21,811 bases of DNA, from assembly GCA_039810245.1 (NCBI GenBank), contig JBDHWQ010000034.1:1-21811 (forward strand), read 5' to 3'. This document shows positions 14,522-21,811 of the stretch, piece after piece (positions within the stretch are counted from its first letter, which is position 1; the number at the start of each line of letters is the position of its first letter). The translations under genes were made by a program, and so were the position numbers. The notes under the pieces were generated by a model, which was not told the DNA's origin, searched no databases, and was given only the letters and a program-made list of their open reading frames with translations. This stretch comes from CALDSL01 sp039810245. GTDB lineage: Bacteria > Chloroflexota > Anaerolineae > Anaerolineales > Anaerolineaceae.

Positions 14522-14586
14522 CTCTTCGAACTCCTTCTTAAGAAGCGACGTGCTGGCGTGGGTTTCCTCTATGTTCTATCGTATAG

Positions 14587-14615
14587 ATAGTAGCATAGAG
14601 GGGGGAATGCGTCAA
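14587..14615 (-). promoter_or_regulatory. sigma70 promoter of the LysM lipoprotein gene
   Basis: On the minus strand, TTGACG (14615-14610) and TACTAT (14592-14587) are spaced by 17 bases, with TGC before the -10. The inverted repeat CTATC-GTATA-GATAG (14576-14590) overlaps the -10 and the likely transcription start and could be an operator. A perfect palindrome CTTCTTAAGAAG (14534-14545) lies next to the Shine-Dalgarno. Confidence 0.75.
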
Positions 14616-14676
14616 GAAAAGTGCGTGACGGCAGGTACTGCACAGCGGTTGCAAGAAGCAGTCCAAACCTACGGAA

Positions 14677-16611
14677 TCATGCGGGGGGCTGCGCCGCGAC
14701 GGGCAGCACCACGCTGAACAGGCTTCCTTTGCCCAGGACCGAATCAACCCACACGCGCCCGTGGTGATTTTCTACCACCGAACGCACGATGGCCAGCCCC
14801 AGCCCGGTGCCCGAGGCTTCGGCGCTGGCGTTGCTGGCGCGGTAGAACTTGTCGAATACGTAAGGCAGGTCTTGGGCGGCAATGCCAATGCCCGTATCCT
14901 GCACGCGCAAGATGATCTGGTCTTCTTCCACGCAGGTAGATATGTTGATGGCGCCGCCCGGACGGGTGTAGCGCACCGCGTTTTCCAGCAGGTGATCCAC
15001 CATCTGGCGCACCTGCACCGGGTGCCCGGTAACGGGCGGCAGGTTCGCCGGCAGTTCCAGCGCCACTTTGAGCCCTTTATCGGCGATTTGCTTTTTGATG
15101 CCATCGGTCGAGTAGCGGATCACCTGGTCGAGCTGCAAATTTTCGTTGCGCCCATCCATGCCGGCTTCCACGCGTCCCAGGTTTACCAGGTCATCCACCA
15201 GGTGGGTAATGTTATGCACCGAGCCCTGCACGCGGCGCACGAACTCTTTTTGCAGGTCGTTCACCGGGCCGGCGCGCTCGATCAGCTCGACGTAGCCCAG
15301 TACGGCAGTCAGCGGTGAGCGCAGGTCATGCGACACGGTGCTGACAAACTCGCTCTTGATGCGGTCGAGCTTCTTCAGGTAGGTGATATCGTGCAGCGTT
15401 ATCGCGTGACCCACGTTAGGGATGGGCGCCACGCGCGCGGCCAGCACGCGGCCATCTGCCAGGGTAATTTCGATCACGGTGGGTGCGCTTTTGTGGCCCA
15501 GGCCTAGCAAATCGACAAACTCTGGCTGCGGGAATACATCGGTGAAGGCTTTGCCGGCCAGCTCGCCCGCTTCCAGGGCGAAGAACTGGCACGCCATATC
15601 GTTGACCAGCACCAGGCGCAGCTCCGGATCGACGGCAATCACGCCATCCTGAATGTGGGTGATGATGGTTTGCAGCTTACTGCGCTCGTCATTCACGCTG
15701 GTAAAGAGGCGCGCATTTTCCAGGGCGATCACCGCGTAATCGGCCATGGCCGAAAGCAGGTGTACGTGCTGGTCTTGAAACGTCAGGCGGCGGGTGCGGT
15801 TATCTACGCCCAGCACGCCAAACACTTTGCCGTTACGCTGCAGCGGCACATACAGCAGGCTGTGCACAAGGTAAGATGTTTTGATTTTCTGCGGGGTATT
15901 TTCATCAATACGCACGGGCTGGCCGCTGCGCATCACCGAGCCGGCCAGCGAATCTTGCACCGGCAGGCGAAAGGTGCGCACGAATTCTTCATTAAAATTG
16001 CGCGCCGCGCGCACATACAGGTCACCGCTGGTATCGTCCAGCAGCAGCAGGCTGCCTTCTTCCGCGCCGGTGATCTGCACCGCGGCATCTACCACGCTGG
16101 CAAGGGTCTGGTCAATATCCAGCGAGCTGGTGACCGAGCGTCCCAGACGAGCCAGGGCTTCCAGTTCGGTCACCTGGCGGTTGAGCGTGGTGGTGTGGCG
16201 GCGGGTCTCCAGTAGCGTCCATTCGCGCCGGTGCTGGCATAGCTGCATGGCATGCTGCGTGGCTTTGAGGATTTCATCCGGCGAGAGCGGCGCGCACAGG
16301 TAATCGGTGATGCCGGCGCGCAGCGCGCTGCCCAGTACCTGCGTGGACAATTCTGCGAAGTATATCACCACCGGCAAGGCCGGGTTGCGGCGCAGCGCGT
16401 ACGCAGCGAAGTCCAGGCCAGAGCCATCGCTCAACGGATGGCCCAGTATCAGCATGGCCGGCGCGGCGCGGTCCAGTTCCATTCGGGCGCTGGCAAACCC
16501 GGTGTAAATGGCGACGGAATAGCCCACGGATTGGAGCACACGCTCCAGCAGGGCATTGGCCTGCGCATCGGGGGTGACGACGATAATCTGGTTGGAAGGC
16601 GGATTGGTCAT
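14677..16611 (-). CDS. soluble sensor histidine kinase: pseudo-receiver-GAF-PAS-HisKA-HATPase
   Basis: The 644-residue protein has no membrane segment. Domains: receiver-like (about 7-122), GAF (about 165-302), PAS (about 310-412), HisKA with the phosphoacceptor in STVSHDLRSP (His428), and HATPase_c with the N box LLENAVRYT (Asn544), DTGIGI (572-577), DKFYRA and GTGLGLAIV (601-609). The kinase core is complete. The receiver lacks the phosphoacceptor: Gly57 stands where Asp is expected (LILGHPLSDG), Ala107 replaces the Lys (DYLCAP), and the acidic pair is changed (VVTPD). It probably acts as a dimerisation or docking domain. The start at 16611 is preferred over an in-frame ATG at 16746, which would overlap the upstream gene and add 45 unrelated residues. 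It follows the sister protein by 40 nt. Confidence 0.9.
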   Translation of the reverse strand: MTNPPSNQIIVVTPDAQANALLERVLQSVGYSVAIYTGFASARMELDRAAPAMLILGHPLSDGSGLDFAAYALRRNPALPVVIYFAELSTQVLGSALRAGITDYLCAPLSPDEILKATQHAMQLCQHRREWTLLETRRHTTTLNRQVTELEALARLGRSVTSSLDIDQTLASVVDAAVQITGAEEGSLLLLDDTSGDLYVRAARNFNEEFVRTFRLPVQDSLAGSVMRSGQPVRIDENTPQKIKTSYLVHSLLYVPLQRNGKVFGVLGVDNRTRRLTFQDQHVHLLSAMADYAVIALENARLFTSVNDERSKLQTIITHIQDGVIAVDPELRLVLVNDMACQFFALEAGELAGKAFTDVFPQPEFVDLLGLGHKSAPTVIEITLADGRVLAARVAPIPNVGHAITLHDITYLKKLDRIKSEFVSTVSHDLRSPLTAVLGYVELIERAGPVNDLQKEFVRRVQGSVHNITHLVDDLVNLGRVEAGMDGRNENLQLDQVIRYSTDGIKKQIADKGLKVALELPANLPPVTGHPVQVRQMVDHLLENAVRYTRPGGAINISTCVEEDQIILRVQDTGIGIAAQDLPYVFDKFYRASNASAEASGTGLGLAIVRSVVENHHGRVWVDSVLGKGSLFSVVLPVAAQPPA

Positions 16612-16651
16612 GGACTGGCCTGGAATGGCGGTAGAGTTCGATGCGGGAAGG

Positions 16652-18292
16652 TTATTTTCCCAAAGGGACGACGATATGGTAGTTGGCGCCCTGGCCCGGC
16701 TTGCTTTCCACCCAGGCTTTTCCGCGCAGACCGCTGACCAGCTCATGAATCAGCGGCAGGCCAATACCCAGACCACCAAACGGTAGCCGCTGGGCATCCG
16801 GCTGGGCCTTTTTCTCGAATACGCGCGCCGCCTGGCGCGGGTCGAGCCCCGGGCCGCAGTCGGTCACGCTGATGTGGGCTTCGGCGGCGCGCGTCTTTTC
16901 CAGGCGTATGGTGATTTCCCCGCCCGCCTTTGAGGTTTTGATGGCGTGGGTCACCAGGCCGTCCAGCACCTGCGCCAGGATGTCCGCGGCATTATTTTCC
17001 ACCTGGATGGTTTCGGCCGGGATCTGAGCGCGCAGCTTTAGCTCGCGGTTGCTGGCAAAGTTTTCCATGCGGTCAATCGACTGGTTCACCAGCTCGTTAA
17101 CGATATTGGATGAGCGCAGCGGCGCGGCCGGCGAGCAGATTGATGTGGCGATCAGCCCAAGCTGGTCTACCTGCTCGCGCAGCGTTACCAGCATTTTTCG
17201 CTGTTCGCTGCTCCACCAGGCCGGGTCTTTCATCATACGCTCCAGCAGCGTGCGCGCTTCTTCCACCGGGGTAATCATCTCGCCCCGCACTACCTGCAGG
17301 GTTTCTGCGCCGATCTTCTCAGCGGTCTGCGCCTTTTCCATCAGGGATTGCATTGAGCGTGCGCGGTCTTCCAGCGCGCGGAACAGGCGTGCATTGACCA
17401 GCGAGATCGATGCGTAATCGGCCACTGCTTCCAACAGGTGCTGCTCACTGGTGTTGAATGGCTGTGACTGCTTGCGCATCATCACCAGCAGGCCGATGGT
17501 TTGTTTTTGCACCTTCACCGGGGCAATCAGCGCCGACTGGCCCAGGCTGGAGACGCGGAAGCGGCGCAGCGGCTCACCATAGATAGAAAGCGCTTCGCCA
17601 GACATGCTTACCAGGCTGCTGATGCCGTCATCCAGCGGCTGCGCGCCCTGCCCCAGCACCGAGCGCGGCAGATTGCGCTGCGCAGCAAGCTGGTAGCGCT
17701 TGCTGTTCTCCTCGGCCACCAGGAACCAGCCCAGGTCGGCCTGGGTGATCGTGAGCGCGCCATCAAGGATCTTTTCAAACAGCGCGGCCTGGTCCATCAC
17801 CGTGGTGACGGCCTTGCCCAGCGAGAAAATAGTGGTCAGCTCGCGCACGCGCATTTGCAGCTCGGCGTTGCCCTGCTGCACCTGGCGGGTCAGGCGCTCG
17901 CGCTCGCGGCGTTCCTGCGACTGCTTGAGCAGGCGCTCGACCGAGGCGATGATTTCCGGCTCGCGCACCGGCCACAACAGGTAATCGGCCGCGCCTAACC
18001 GGAAGGTCTGGATAATGGCGGCTTCCTGGCCCTTGCGCCCCAGTACAATCACCGGAATGGTGATCTGATTGGCCTTCAGCACCACCAGCAGGTCTTTGCC
18101 GCTCAGCCCCGGCAGGTCAATGTCGGCGATGATCGCTTCCGGGGAATCTTGCTGGGCGCGGGCCAAGGCTTCGGCCGCGTTGGTGGCCACGCTGAGCGCG
18201 TATCCGGCAGATGCAAGCGTCTGCCGACCGATCACATCACAAATGACTGGATCGTTCGCAACAATGAGGATGCGATCACGCTGGTTCGCCAT
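16652..18292 (-). CDS. receiver-GAF-degenerate histidine kinase protein
   Basis: The 546-residue soluble protein has a receiver domain (about 7-122), a coiled linker (122-150, QERRERERLTRQVQQ), GAF (about 155-305) and a histidine-kinase-like C-terminus (about 310-546). In the receiver Asp57 is present (AIIADIDLPG), but the acidic pair is Ala12-Asn13, Thr is Gly85 and Lys is Trp107 (DYLLWP). In the kinase half, the H box reads LQVVRGEMITPVEEA (332-346) with no His, and the N box reads LVTHAIKTS (446-454) with His in place of Asn; DCGPGL (478-483) and GLGIGL (507-512) remain. It is therefore probably unable to autophosphorylate. It is the first gene of the pair and sits divergent from the J-protein gene. 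The ATG at 18292 has no Shine-Dalgarno, consistent with a leaderless or near-leaderless message. Confidence 0.88.
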   Translation of the reverse strand: MANQRDRILIVANDPVICDVIGRQTLASAGYALSVATNAAEALARAQQDSPEAIIADIDLPGLSGKDLLVVLKANQITIPVIVLGRKGQEAAIIQTFRLGAADYLLWPVREPEIIASVERLLKQSQERRERERLTRQVQQGNAELQMRVRELTTIFSLGKAVTTVMDQAALFEKILDGALTITQADLGWFLVAEENSKRYQLAAQRNLPRSVLGQGAQPLDDGISSLVSMSGEALSIYGEPLRRFRVSSLGQSALIAPVKVQKQTIGLLVMMRKQSQPFNTSEQHLLEAVADYASISLVNARLFRALEDRARSMQSLMEKAQTAEKIGAETLQVVRGEMITPVEEARTLLERMMKDPAWWSSEQRKMLVTLREQVDQLGLIATSICSPAAPLRSSNIVNELVNQSIDRMENFASNRELKLRAQIPAETIQVENNAADILAQVLDGLVTHAIKTSKAGGEITIRLEKTRAAEAHISVTDCGPGLDPRQAARVFEKKAQPDAQRLPFGGLGIGLPLIHELVSGLRGKAWVESKPGQGANYHIVVPLGK

Positions 18293-18302
18293 GGCATTTC
18301 AA

Positions 18303-18311
18303 ATGATAGCA
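18303..18311 (-). promoter_or_regulatory. extended -10 promoter candidate for the sensor pair
   Basis: On the minus strand TGCTATCAT (18311-18303) is an extended -10 element with only 10 bases between it and the ATG at 18292. Transcription would start about 3 bases before the start codon. No good -35 box is seen at the right distance, which extended -10 promoters can tolerate. Confidence 0.45.
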
Positions 18312-18435
18312 TGAATACACCTCGTTTTCGCCTTCCAGGTGACTTACCTTGCGAGTCTGTTAAGGGTGTGCAAGGGGACTTTTTCGTCTTGATGCAGAAC
18401 CTGCCCCGCGCAAAATGATATGGCATCATATCCTC

Positions 18436-18465
18436 TTGACTTTCGCGGCTGCGTTGTCCTAAAAT
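18436..18465 (+). promoter_or_regulatory. promoter of the J-protein gene, predicted leaderless
   Basis: TTGACT (18436-18441) and TAAAAT (18460-18465) are separated by 18 bases. Seven bases after the -10 lies the A of the start codon at 18472, and no Shine-Dalgarno is present between them. Transcription starting at or within a base or two of the ATG would give a leaderless mRNA. Confidence 0.65.
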
Positions 18466-18471
18466 GAATAC

Positions 18472-19407
18472 ATGGAATATAAGGATTACTATAAAATCCT
18501 GGGCGTTGAGCGCAACGCAAATGAGCAGGAAATCAAGCGCGCATACCGCAAACTGGCGATGAAGTACCACCCCGATCGGAATGCGGGGGATAAGAAAGCG
18601 GAAGAGACGTTTAAGGAGATTAACGAAGCGTACGAAGTGCTGAGCGATAAGGAAAAACGCGCCCGCTATAACCAGTTGGGCGAGTCATATACCCAGTGGC
18701 AGCAGCATGGGGGCAATGCCAGCAGCTTTAACTGGGACGAGTGGATGAGCCAGGCGGCTCGCCAGGGCGGCCGCCCCGGCGGCCAGACGGTCAACGTCGA
18801 AGACCTGGAAGACCTGTTCGGCGCGGGCGGCTTCTCCGATTTCTTCAGCGCCATTTTCGGTGGCATGGGCAGCACGCGCACCAGTACGCGGCGCGAGCCG
18901 CGCCGCCCGCAGGCATATGAGCAGCCGGTGACGATCTCGTTTCAGGAAGCGTATCAGGGCGGCCAACGAATTTTGCAGCTCGATGACCGCAGGTTGGAGG
19001 TGAAGATACCGGCGGGGGCAAAGACCGGAACGAAAGTACGCGTGGCGGGGGCCGGCCCGGCCGGGCCTAATGGCCAGCGCAGCGATATTTACCTGGTATT
19101 GGAAGTAACCGCCGACCCGCGCTACGAGCGTAAGGGCAATGACCTGTACGGCGAGGTGCCGGTGGATTTGTTTACAGCGGTGTTGGGTGGCAAGGTGAAC
19201 GTGGAAACGCCCGGCGGAAGTGGGACGCTCACCATCCCGGCTGGCACGCAGCCCGGTCAAACCATCCGGCTGGCCGGTCGTGGCATGCCTGTCTTGCGAC
19301 AACCGGGGGCTCACGGTGACCTGTACTTTCGCGTAAAGGTGCAGATCCCGCGTAAGCTCAGTGAGGAACAACGCGCGGCTTTCGAAAAGCTTGCCCAAAT
19401 GCAATAA
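18472..19407 (+). CDS. J-domain co-chaperone, CbpA-type (no zinc finger)
   Basis: The 311-residue protein starts with a full J domain (MEYKDYYKILGVERNANEQ..., HPD at 33-35), which stimulates the DnaK ATPase. A linker (about 75-130) with Gly/Phe-containing stretches (LFGAGGFSDFFSAIFGG) follows, then the two DnaJ C-terminal substrate-binding beta domains (about 150-300; EVKIPAGAKTGTKVRVAG, NDLYGEVPVDLFTAVLGG, LTIPAGTQPGQTIRLAGRG, GDLYFRVKVQIP). No CxxCxGxG repeats are present, so it is class B (CbpA/DnaJ2-like) rather than canonical DnaJ. The ATG at 18472 is fixed by the conserved N-terminus. It has no ribosome binding site and its promoter ends at the start codon. An HtrA-type protease follows 158 nt downstream. 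Confidence 0.94.
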   Translation: MEYKDYYKILGVERNANEQEIKRAYRKLAMKYHPDRNAGDKKAEETFKEINEAYEVLSDKEKRARYNQLGESYTQWQQHGGNASSFNWDEWMSQAARQGGRPGGQTVNVEDLEDLFGAGGFSDFFSAIFGGMGSTRTSTRREPRRPQAYEQPVTISFQEAYQGGQRILQLDDRRLEVKIPAGAKTGTKVRVAGAGPAGPNGQRSDIYLVLEVTADPRYERKGNDLYGEVPVDLFTAVLGGKVNVETPGGSGTLTIPAGTQPGQTIRLAGRGMPVLRQPGAHGDLYFRVKVQIPRKLSEEQRAAFEKLAQMQ

Positions 19408-19410
19408 CCC

Positions 19411-19432
19411 TTCCCGGCGCGCGGCGCGGGAA
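19411..19432 (+). terminator. weak hairpin after the J-protein gene
   Basis: TTCCCG (19411-19416) pairs with CGGGAA (19427-19432) and an inner CGC/GCG extension with a bulged G. No T tract follows, so termination is doubtful. The remaining 130 bases before the HtrA-type gene show no clear promoter. Confidence 0.3.
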
Positions 19433-19565
19433 ACATAAAGAGGTTCATCCTGAGATCAGCGGTCTGGCGGGCGATATTCTTCTCCCACCGGGCCGCACGA
19501 AAGAACCATCATACCCACGGCCCGAACGGTGATTTCAGGGACACTTGCACGATTGAGGTCCGAAT

Positions 19566-20831
19566 ATGAAGAAGCTATTTGCCTGGTTTGCATTCAGTGT
19601 ATTGATTTTATCGGTGCTGGCCTGCCAGCTTAGTCCGAACTTCGATCAGAATATCCCCCTCCCGGACGGATTCCCCTGGGAATCTACCCCCGAAGCCGTC
19701 CCCACCATCCCCGGCGCGCCGGTGCCCGATCTGCCTGACCAGCCCGGGTTGCAGATTACGGTGAACCCGGATGATTTCATCCAGCCGACGCTGGCGCCAA
19801 CGCCCGAGTTGCCCCAGGTGGGTGGTGGTGGCACAGGTAGTCAGCAGGAGCTGCTGGTGGCATTGTTCGAGCGCGTTAACCCCGGCGTGGTGCTCATTCA
19901 GGTGCTGGGTGACCAGTCCAGCGGGCTGGGCTCCGGTTTTGTGGTCGATAAGCAGGGCAATATTGTCACCAATTACCACGTTGTTGAAGGCGCTACCTCG
20001 GTGGAAGTCGATTTCCCCTCGGGCTTCAAGGCGCCCGGGAAAGTGATTGCCACTGACCTGGATTCGGATATCGCTGTCGTGCGCGTCGACGCTCCGCCGG
20101 AGCAGCTCGTTCCGCTGGCGCTAGGCGACTCGAATACCGTGCGCGTGGGCATGACGGTAGTGGCCATTGGTAACCCCTACGGTCTGAGCAGCACCATGAC
20201 CACCGGCATCGTCTCGGCCAAGGGCCGCACGCTCGAATCGATGCGCCAGTCACAGGACGGCGGCAATTTTTCGGCCGGCTCGATCATCCAGACTGATGCA
20301 CCCATCAATCCCGGCAACTCCGGTGGGCCGCTGCTCAACCTCAATGGTGAGGTGATCGGCATCAATCGCGCCATTCGCACCGCCGGCACCACTACCACTG
20401 GCGAGCCGGTCAATACCGGCATCGGCTTTGCCATCTCGATTAATATCGTCAAGCGGGTTCTACCCACCCTGATCCAGGGAAAGACGTACGATTACCCCTA
20501 CCTGGGGCTTTCCAGCATCGAAGACCTGAGCCTGGTTTCGCGCCAGGCGTTGGGACTCAACCGCATGACCGGCGCCTACGTGACCAGCGTGGTCCCGGGA
20601 GGCCCTGCCCAACAGGCGGGCATCCGTGCCGGCTCACGCCAGACGGAAATCACCGGTTTGCAGGGCGGCGGTGACTTGATTATCGCCGTGGACGGCCAGC
20701 CGGTGAACGTGTTCGGCGATCTGCTGGCTTACATGCTGGAAAACAAAAGCCCCGGCGACCAGATGGTTGTGACGATTGTCCGTGATGGACAGGAACAGGA
20801 GGTGACCGTCACGTTAGGCAAACGCCCGTAG
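19566..20831 (+). CDS. HtrA/DegP-type serine protease lipoprotein with PDZ domain
   Basis: The 421-residue protein has a lipoprotein signal peptide (lipobox SVLAC, Cys20), a Pro-rich linker (about 25-90), a trypsin-like domain (about 95-295) and one PDZ domain (about 310-418). The catalytic triad is complete: His138 (TNYHVVEG), Asp168 (DSDIAVVRV) and Ser252 (NPGNSGGPL). FAISINIVKRVLP closes the protease domain, and GLSSIEDLSL through VVPGGPAQQAGIRAG and GGDLIIAVDGQPV mark the PDZ. It should degrade or refold damaged proteins outside the cytoplasmic membrane. GAGGT lies 7 bases before the ATG. It sits between a J-protein and an eRF1-like gene, 49 nt before the latter with no terminator, so the last two may be cotranscribed. 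Confidence 0.94.
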   Translation: MKKLFAWFAFSVLILSVLACQLSPNFDQNIPLPDGFPWESTPEAVPTIPGAPVPDLPDQPGLQITVNPDDFIQPTLAPTPELPQVGGGGTGSQQELLVALFERVNPGVVLIQVLGDQSSGLGSGFVVDKQGNIVTNYHVVEGATSVEVDFPSGFKAPGKVIATDLDSDIAVVRVDAPPEQLVPLALGDSNTVRVGMTVVAIGNPYGLSSTMTTGIVSAKGRTLESMRQSQDGGNFSAGSIIQTDAPINPGNSGGPLLNLNGEVIGINRAIRTAGTTTTGEPVNTGIGFAISINIVKRVLPTLIQGKTYDYPYLGLSSIEDLSLVSRQALGLNRMTGAYVTSVVPGGPAQQAGIRAGSRQTEITGLQGGGDLIIAVDGQPVNVFGDLLAYMLENKSPGDQMVVTIVRDGQEQEVTVTLGKRP

Positions 20832-20880
20832 CGAAGTACGATTTGACCTTCGTTCTTTAACATTTCCAAGGAGGCTGCTA

Positions 20881-21811
20881 TGTTGAAAGAAACCGACCAG
20901 CGGGAACTGTTAAATTTTTCCGCAAAAGAGCCCGTGGTAAGCGTATACCTTAACACCGACCCGGCGCAGGGCAATGCCGATGCGATCCGCCTGCGGCTGC
21001 GCAACCTGTTGAAAACGGTGAACCTGCCGGATGACGTCGAAACCATTGAGCGCTACTTTCACCACGAGTACACCTGGTCTGGGAAAGGGGTGGCAGTCTT
21101 TTCATGCGCACCAGAAAAATTCTTCCGCGTGTTCACGCTGGGCGTCCCTGTGCGGGATATGCTCTACGTGGGCGAGCGCCCCAGCGTTAAGCCGCTGGCT
21201 GACCTGCTGGATACCTATGGCGGTTACGGCGTGGTACTGGTAGACCGCCAGGGCGCGCGCGTGTTCTCGTTCCACCTGGGACAGTTACGCGAGCAGGAAG
21301 GTGTGATGGGCGAAACGGTGAAACACACCAAGCTGGGCGGCGCGTCCAGCCGCCCTGGAGCGCGCGGCGGCGTGGCCGGCCAGACGCATTATGAAGATGA
21401 AGTGGTGGACCGCAATATGAAGGAGGCGGTCGAGTTTGCCGTGCGTTTCTTCGAGGAAAACCATGTGCGCCGGGTGTTGATCGGTGGGACGGACGAGAAT
21501 ATCGCCCTGTTCCGCGGCCGGCTGCCCAAGGCCTGGCAGAGCCTGGTAATGGGCACCTTCGCCATGCCGATGACTGCCAGCCATGCCGACGTGCTGGCCA
21601 GGGCCATGCAGCTCGGCGTGCAGGCGCAGGCGGAGCATGAAACGCGCCTGGTGGAGCGGCTGATCACCGCCGCGGCCAAGGGCGACGGCGGGGTGACAGG
21701 CATGCAGGACACGCTCGACAGCGTGCAGGACGGCCGCGTGCAGACGCTGCTGTTCCTCGAGGGCTACCGCGCGCCGGCGTACCGCTGCAACAACTGCGGC
21801 CGGCTGTGGGC
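20881..21811 (+). CDS. bacterial eRF1/Vms1-like protein (baeRF family), 3'-truncated by the window
   Basis: The first 310 residues are present; the frame is open at the window edge. AAGGAGG lies 6 bases before the ATG. Family features: N-terminal PVVSVYLNTDP (18-28), RLRLRNLLK, a central sheet VAVFSCAPEKFFRVFTLGVPV, YGVVLVDRQGARVFSFHLG (116-134), a Gly-rich loop GGASSRPGARGGVAGQ (153-168), a helix DRNMKEAVEFAVRFFEE, then RVLIGGTDENIALFRGRLP (198-215). This order matches the archaeo-eukaryotic release factor-like bacterial proteins (baeRF, possibly family 10), related to eRF1 domain 2 and Vms1. C303-x2-C306 near the edge starts a probable zinc ribbon. The GGQ-like loop reads GGA. A role in peptidyl-tRNA or stalled-ribosome handling is inference. 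Confidence 0.75.

Noticed and set aside
16612..16746. N-terminal extension of the histidine kinase to 16746
   Set aside because: It overlaps the upstream sensor gene out of frame and adds 45 residues unlike a receiver start.

Overview
The window reads as a bacterial chromosome segment of moderately high GC, most likely Chloroflexota and probably Anaerolineae. That assignment is an inference. It rests on the lipoprotein style (Ala/Pro/Thr-rich linkers after the lipobox Cys), the homodimeric-type pyruvate:ferredoxin oxidoreductase paired with a dihydroorotate-dehydrogenase-like protein, the soluble GAF/PAS sensor kinases and the bacterial eRF1-like protein. No 16S rRNA or phylogenetic marker search was possible.

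Layout. 1-51 is the 3' end of a 5S rRNA gene. A near-consensus sigma70 promoter (102-130) then drives rpsU and infA (354-869), which end at a strong bidirectional terminator. On the minus strand, 966-6876 is a galactofuranose-type sugar importer locus: LacI-family regulator, YtfQ-like binding lipoprotein, YtfR-like double ATPase, and YtfT- and YjfF-like permeases. A perfect 12-bp operator-like palindrome abuts the -10 box of the regulator's promoter. This locus looks more AT-rich and less codon-biased than the rest. Next comes a short intergenic zone (about 6990-7260) with an 81-bp MITE-like inverted-repeat element and duplicated flanks. A hypothetical gene (7240-7971) ends inside one of those repeat copies.

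The minus strand continues with a dihydroorotate-dehydrogenase-like protein and a 1201-residue pyruvate:ferredoxin oxidoreductase (transcription order nifJ then the DHOD-like gene), a Nudix ADP-ribose pyrophosphatase, a twin-LysM lipoprotein, and a tandem pair of soluble receiver-GAF-kinase proteins. In that pair, the upstream protein keeps a receiver Asp but has lost the kinase His and N-box Asn. The downstream protein has a full kinase core but a receiver lacking the Asp and Lys.

From 18472 to the end, plus-strand genes encode a zinc-finger-less (CbpA-type) J-protein, an HtrA-type serine protease lipoprotein, and a truncated eRF1/Vms1-like protein with a zinc-ribbon start. This suggests a protein quality-control theme. 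The divergent promoters between the kinase pair and the J-protein gene both place transcription starts at or next to the start codons, so leaderless mRNAs are likely.

The best candidates for something undescribed are the reciprocally degenerate sensor pair, the eRF1-like protein with an altered GGQ-like loop beside chaperone and protease genes, and the hypothetical protein with weak ADP-ribosyltransferase-like motifs. None of these is proven from sequence alone.
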